Assembly (NCBI RefSeq): GCF_013408655.1
Contig: NZ_JACCBP010000002.1
Span: 682,001-746,000, forward strand
DNA length: 64,000 nucleotides
Source: Pigmentiphaga litoralis
GTDB lineage: Bacteria > Pseudomonadota > Gammaproteobacteria > Burkholderiales > Burkholderiaceae_B
Direction of reading: 5' to 3'
Shown here: in pieces, positions 61,491 to 64,000 of the stretch
Position numbering within the stretch: the stretch's first letter is position 1
How the letters are laid out: the number at the start of each line of letters is the position of its first letter
Position numbers and translations under genes: made by a program
The notes under the pieces: generated by a model
What the model was told of the DNA's origin: nothing
Database searches by the model: none
Seen by the model: the letters and a program-made list of their open reading frames with translations, nothing else

Positions 61491-62635
61491 AGACTGTTCA
61501 CCGTATCGTTGGCTTGCGCCGCCTTGGGCACCGCCCGGCCAACGCCATGCAGCGGCGCAGGCCACAGGCCCTTGGGCCGGAACAGCATGACCAGCACCAT
61601 GGCCAGGCCAAAGATCAGCGTCCGGCCGACTTCGGCGTCCAGGATGGCGCCGCCCGGGCCAAGAATGGCCTCCTGCACCGGCACGATGAAGTGCCGCAGG
61701 AATTCGGGCAGGCCCGCCAGCAGGAGGGCGCCCAGGATCACGCCGGGCACATGGCCCATGCCGCCCAGGACCACCATCGCCAGCACCACGATCGATTCCA
61801 TCAGGGTGAACGATTCCGGACTCACAAAGCCCTGGAAGGCCGCGAACAGCGCGCCCGCCACACCGCCAAAGGACGCGCCCATGGCAAAGGCTAGCAGCTT
61901 CAGGTTGCGGGTGTTGATGCCCATGGCCTTGGCCGCGACTTCGTCTTCACGGATGGCAACCCAGGCGCGGCCGATGCGCGAGTTCTGCAGGCGCAGGCAG
62001 ATCACCAGAATGACCAGCGCCAGCGCCACGAACAGGTAGTAATAGGCGGTCAGTCCGGAAATGGAAAAGCCAAAGATCTCGACCATGCCCCGGCTGCCGC
62101 GTTGACCCGCCAGCGACGTGCCAAACAGGCTGATCGGGTCGATGCGCGAGATGCCTTGCGGACCATTCGTGATGTTGAGTGGCGCGTTCAGGTTGTTCAT
62201 GAAGATCCGGACGATCTCGCCGAATCCCAGGGTGACGATTGCCAGGTAATCACCGCGCAGCTTCAGGGTCGGGGCGCCCAGCAGCACGCCGAACAAGGCG
62301 GCCACGGCGGCGCACAGCGGAAGCACCAGCCACACGGACATGTGCAGGCCGTCGGGGAACATCTGTGCGATCCACTCGAAGTTCTGGACCAGGTGGGGCG
62401 ACGCCAGCAGCGCGTACAGATAGGCGCCCACGGCATAGAAGGCGATGTAGCCCAGGTCCAGCAGGCCGGCAAATCCCACCACGATATTGAGCCCCAGCGC
62501 CAGGATCACGTACAGCAGCGCCATGTCCAGGATACGGATCCAGCTGTTGCCGAACGATCCCATGATCCACGGCAGGGCGATGACCAGCACGCCGAACGCG
62601 CCCAGCCACAGTTGTCGTTTGCGATCGTCGGTCAT
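61487..62635 (-). CDS. livM: Branched-chain amino acid ABC transporter permease LivM
   Basis: A 382-residue permease with about 8-10 hydrophobic helices and the LivM signatures ALGLNIVVGFAGLLDLGYIAFYAVGAY, KLRGDYLAIVTLGFGEIVRI, RIGRAWVAIREDEVAAKAMGIN and MVVLGGMGHVPGVILGALLL. It overlaps livH and livG by 4 bases each. Confidence 0.94.
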   Translation of the reverse strand: MTDDRKRQLWLGAFGVLVIALPWIMGSFGNSWIRILDMALLYVILALGLNIVVGFAGLLDLGYIAFYAVGAYLYALLASPHLVQNFEWIAQMFPDGLHMSVWLVLPLCAAVAALFGVLLGAPTLKLRGDYLAIVTLGFGEIVRIFMNNLNAPLNITNGPQGISRIDPISLFGTSLAGQRGSRGMVEIFGFSISGLTAYYYLFVALALVILVICLRLQNSRIGRAWVAIREDEVAAKAMGINTRNLKLLAFAMGASFGGVAGALFAAFQGFVSPESFTLMESIVVLAMVVLGGMGHVPGVILGALLLAGLPEFLRHFIVPVQEAILGPGGAILDAEVGRTLIFGLAMVLVMLFRPKGLWPAPLHGVGRAVPKAAQANDTVNSL

Positions 62636-63561
62636 GCGCGGTCCGCCACCCGTTCACCCATCAGGCCCGACGGCCGGATGGTCAGCACCAGAATCAGCAC
62701 GATGAAGGCGAAGATGTCCTGGTAATGGCTGCCCAGGAAGCCGCCGGTCAGGTCGCCGATGTAGCCCGCGCCCAAGGATTCCACCAGCCCCAGCAACAAG
62801 CCCCCGAGCATGGCCCCGTACAGGTTCCCGATGCCGCCCAGCACTGCGGCCGTAAAGGCCTTCAGTCCGGGCAGGAAGCCCATGTAGAAGTGCGTGACGG
62901 CATAGTTGGCGGCCAGCATGACCCCTGCCAGCGCGGCCAGCGCGGCGCCCAGCGCAAACGTCATCACGATGATGTGGTTGGAGTTCACGCCCATCAGCGC
63001 GGCCACTTTGGGGTTTTCAGCCGTAGCCCGCATCGCCCGGCCCAGCCGGGTGCGCTCGACCAGCAGCGTCAGGCCCAGCATGGCCAGCGCCGCGATCACC
63101 AGGATGCCGATCTGGGTGGGTGTGACCAATGCGCCGCCCACGTTGATGGAGTCATTGGGCAGCAGGTTGGGGAACTGATGGTATTCGCGGCCGAACACGA
63201 TCATCGCCATGGTCTGCAACATGATCGAGATGCCGATCGCGGTGATCAGCGGCGCCAAGCGCGGCGCGTTGCGCAAGGGCCGGTAGGCGATCCGTTCGAT
63301 CAGGACGTTGACGATGATGCAGGTCGGTATCGCGGCGGCCAGGCCAGCCAGCAGCACCAGCGGGCCGGGCAGGTCGGGAAAGGTCGTCATGACCCAACGG
63401 ACCGTGACCATGGCCGTCATGGCGCCCACCATCAACACGTCGCCGTGGGCGAAGTTGATGAGTTGCAGGATGCCGTAGACCATCGTGTAGCCCAGTGCGA
63501 CCAGCGCGTAGACGCTGCCCAGGACGAGGCCATTCAAGATTTGCTGAAGTAGGGTTTCCAA
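62632..63561 (-). CDS. livH: Branched-chain amino acid ABC transporter permease LivH
   Basis: A 309-residue permease with LivH features: LLQQILNGLVLGSVYALVALGYTMVYGILQLINFAHGDVLMVGA, RIAYRPLRNAPRLAPLITAIGISIMLQ, RAMRATAENPKVAALMGVN and AAVLGGIGNLYGAMLGGLLLG. The start is a TTG at 63561 with AAGGA 6 bases upstream; an ATG at 63588 would add nine residues. This is the first gene of livHMGF; no substrate-binding protein gene is present in the window. Confidence 0.92.
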   Translation of the reverse strand: METLLQQILNGLVLGSVYALVALGYTMVYGILQLINFAHGDVLMVGAMTAMVTVRWVMTTFPDLPGPLVLLAGLAAAIPTCIIVNVLIERIAYRPLRNAPRLAPLITAIGISIMLQTMAMIVFGREYHQFPNLLPNDSINVGGALVTPTQIGILVIAALAMLGLTLLVERTRLGRAMRATAENPKVAALMGVNSNHIIVMTFALGAALAALAGVMLAANYAVTHFYMGFLPGLKAFTAAVLGGIGNLYGAMLGGLLLGLVESLGAGYIGDLTGGFLGSHYQDIFAFIVLILVLTIRPSGLMGERVADRA

Positions 63562-63693
63562 GCGGGTTCCTTGCGTTGGCGTCAGCATAACCGTTGGCAC
63601 GCGGCATGACGAGTCACGGACGGGTCTAGAATGTCGGCGCAAGGCGGCCGCCTTACGTGGTTCACATCCAGCGGTCCGCATCCAGGAGTCAGG

Positions 63694-64000
63694 ATGAGAG
63701 TTGTTGTACTTGGCAGTGGCATTATCGGCACTGCCAGCGCATGGTGGCTGAACCGGGCGGGGCATGACGTGACTGTCGTCGACCGGCAATTCGGCCCGGC
63801 GCAAGAGACCAGCTTCGGCAATGGAGGCCAGATTTCTGTCTCGTATGCCGAGCCATGGGCCAATCCCGATGCCCCCCTGAAGATCTTGAAGTGGCTGACC
63901 CAGCCCGACGCGCCGCTGCTGTTCCGGCCGCGCGCCGACATCCATCAATGGTTGTGGGCCTTCGCTTTTCTGCGCGAATGCCTGCCGGGCCGGCTGCCCG
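63694..64000 (+). CDS. dadA: D-amino acid dehydrogenase, 5' part
   Basis: The first 102 residues of a FAD-dependent D-amino acid dehydrogenase: VVVLGSGIIGTASAWWLNRAGHDVTVVDR is the FAD Rossmann fold, and QETSFGNGGQISVSYAEPWANP is the DadA-type segment. It oxidatively deaminates D-amino acids to 2-oxoacids, passing electrons to the respiratory chain. CAGGAG lies upstream of the ATG. It is divergent from livHMGF and continues past the window end. Confidence 0.93.
   Translation, partial: MRVVVLGSGIIGTASAWWLNRAGHDVTVVDRQFGPAQETSFGNGGQISVSYAEPWANPDAPLKILKWLTQPDAPLLFRPRADIHQWLWAFAFLRECLPGRLP

Overview
The window is GC-rich, densely coded DNA with short intergenic gaps. It looks like the chromosome of a betaproteobacterium, most likely Burkholderiales/Alcaligenaceae (Bordetella, Achromobacter, Pigmentiphaga and relatives). 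The reasons are four orphan Bug/TctC-type solute-binding proteins, several LysR regulators sitting beside small catabolic operons, two class III CoA-transferases, a MarR-ectABCD operon, and an NorR-hmp pair. I saw no tRNA, rRNA, CRISPR array, insertion sequence or phage gene.

Layout. 1-8718: an amide-bond/peptide-modification cluster. It holds a DUF2126/transglutaminase-type protein (5' end outside the window), a circularly permuted ATP-grasp fused to an alpha-E domain, a transglutaminase with a Gln/Pro-rich N-terminus, a ParA/MinD-like ATPase, a terminator, and a zinc-ribbon metallopeptidase with an Asn/Pro repeat tail. 8795-19098: mixed genes, namely a SulP transporter, DUF3253, an HNH protein, an EEP nuclease, a Bug protein, an MFS carrier, a Gfo/Idh/MocA oxidoreductase, and mmsA with a divergent LysR. 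19099-26105: a LysR-flanked catabolic run with a benzoylformate decarboxylase-like enzyme, an aldehyde dehydrogenase, a Bug protein, two half-size MaoC proteins and a citryl-CoA lyase/citrate synthase-like protein. 26204-29530: LysR, Bug and CoA-transferase on the minus strand.

29630-33627: a nitric-oxide response module. Flavohaemoglobin hmp is divergent from an aldo/keto reductase-norR pair, with three GT-N7-AC NorR-type sites between them. 33695-40799: a second CoA-transferase, then a LysR divergent from a five-gene operon (FAD monooxygenase, Bug, DUF2848, cupin, amidase). 40849-43917: an MDR oxidoreductase, a small hydrophilic protein, an M23 peptidase and an exonuclease/GIY-YIG fusion.

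44188-49829: a textbook sigma-54 promoter in front of a DUF6351 lipoprotein, followed by a DctB/DctD-like two-component pair whose regulator is a sigma-54 activator, so this looks like a self-contained sensing/response locus. 49928-53918: a strong sigma-70 promoter overlapped by a 24-bp inverted repeat, then marR-ectABCD (ectoine and hydroxyectoine synthesis).

53919-54506: a repeat-rich non-coding stretch with related stem-loop elements. 54507-64000: panD, a LysE exporter, an epimerase-like protein with unusual insertions, a 2Fe-2S flavoprotein reductase, argD, an orphan STN-domain protein, a livHMGF branched-chain amino-acid ABC transporter, and the start of dadA running off the window.
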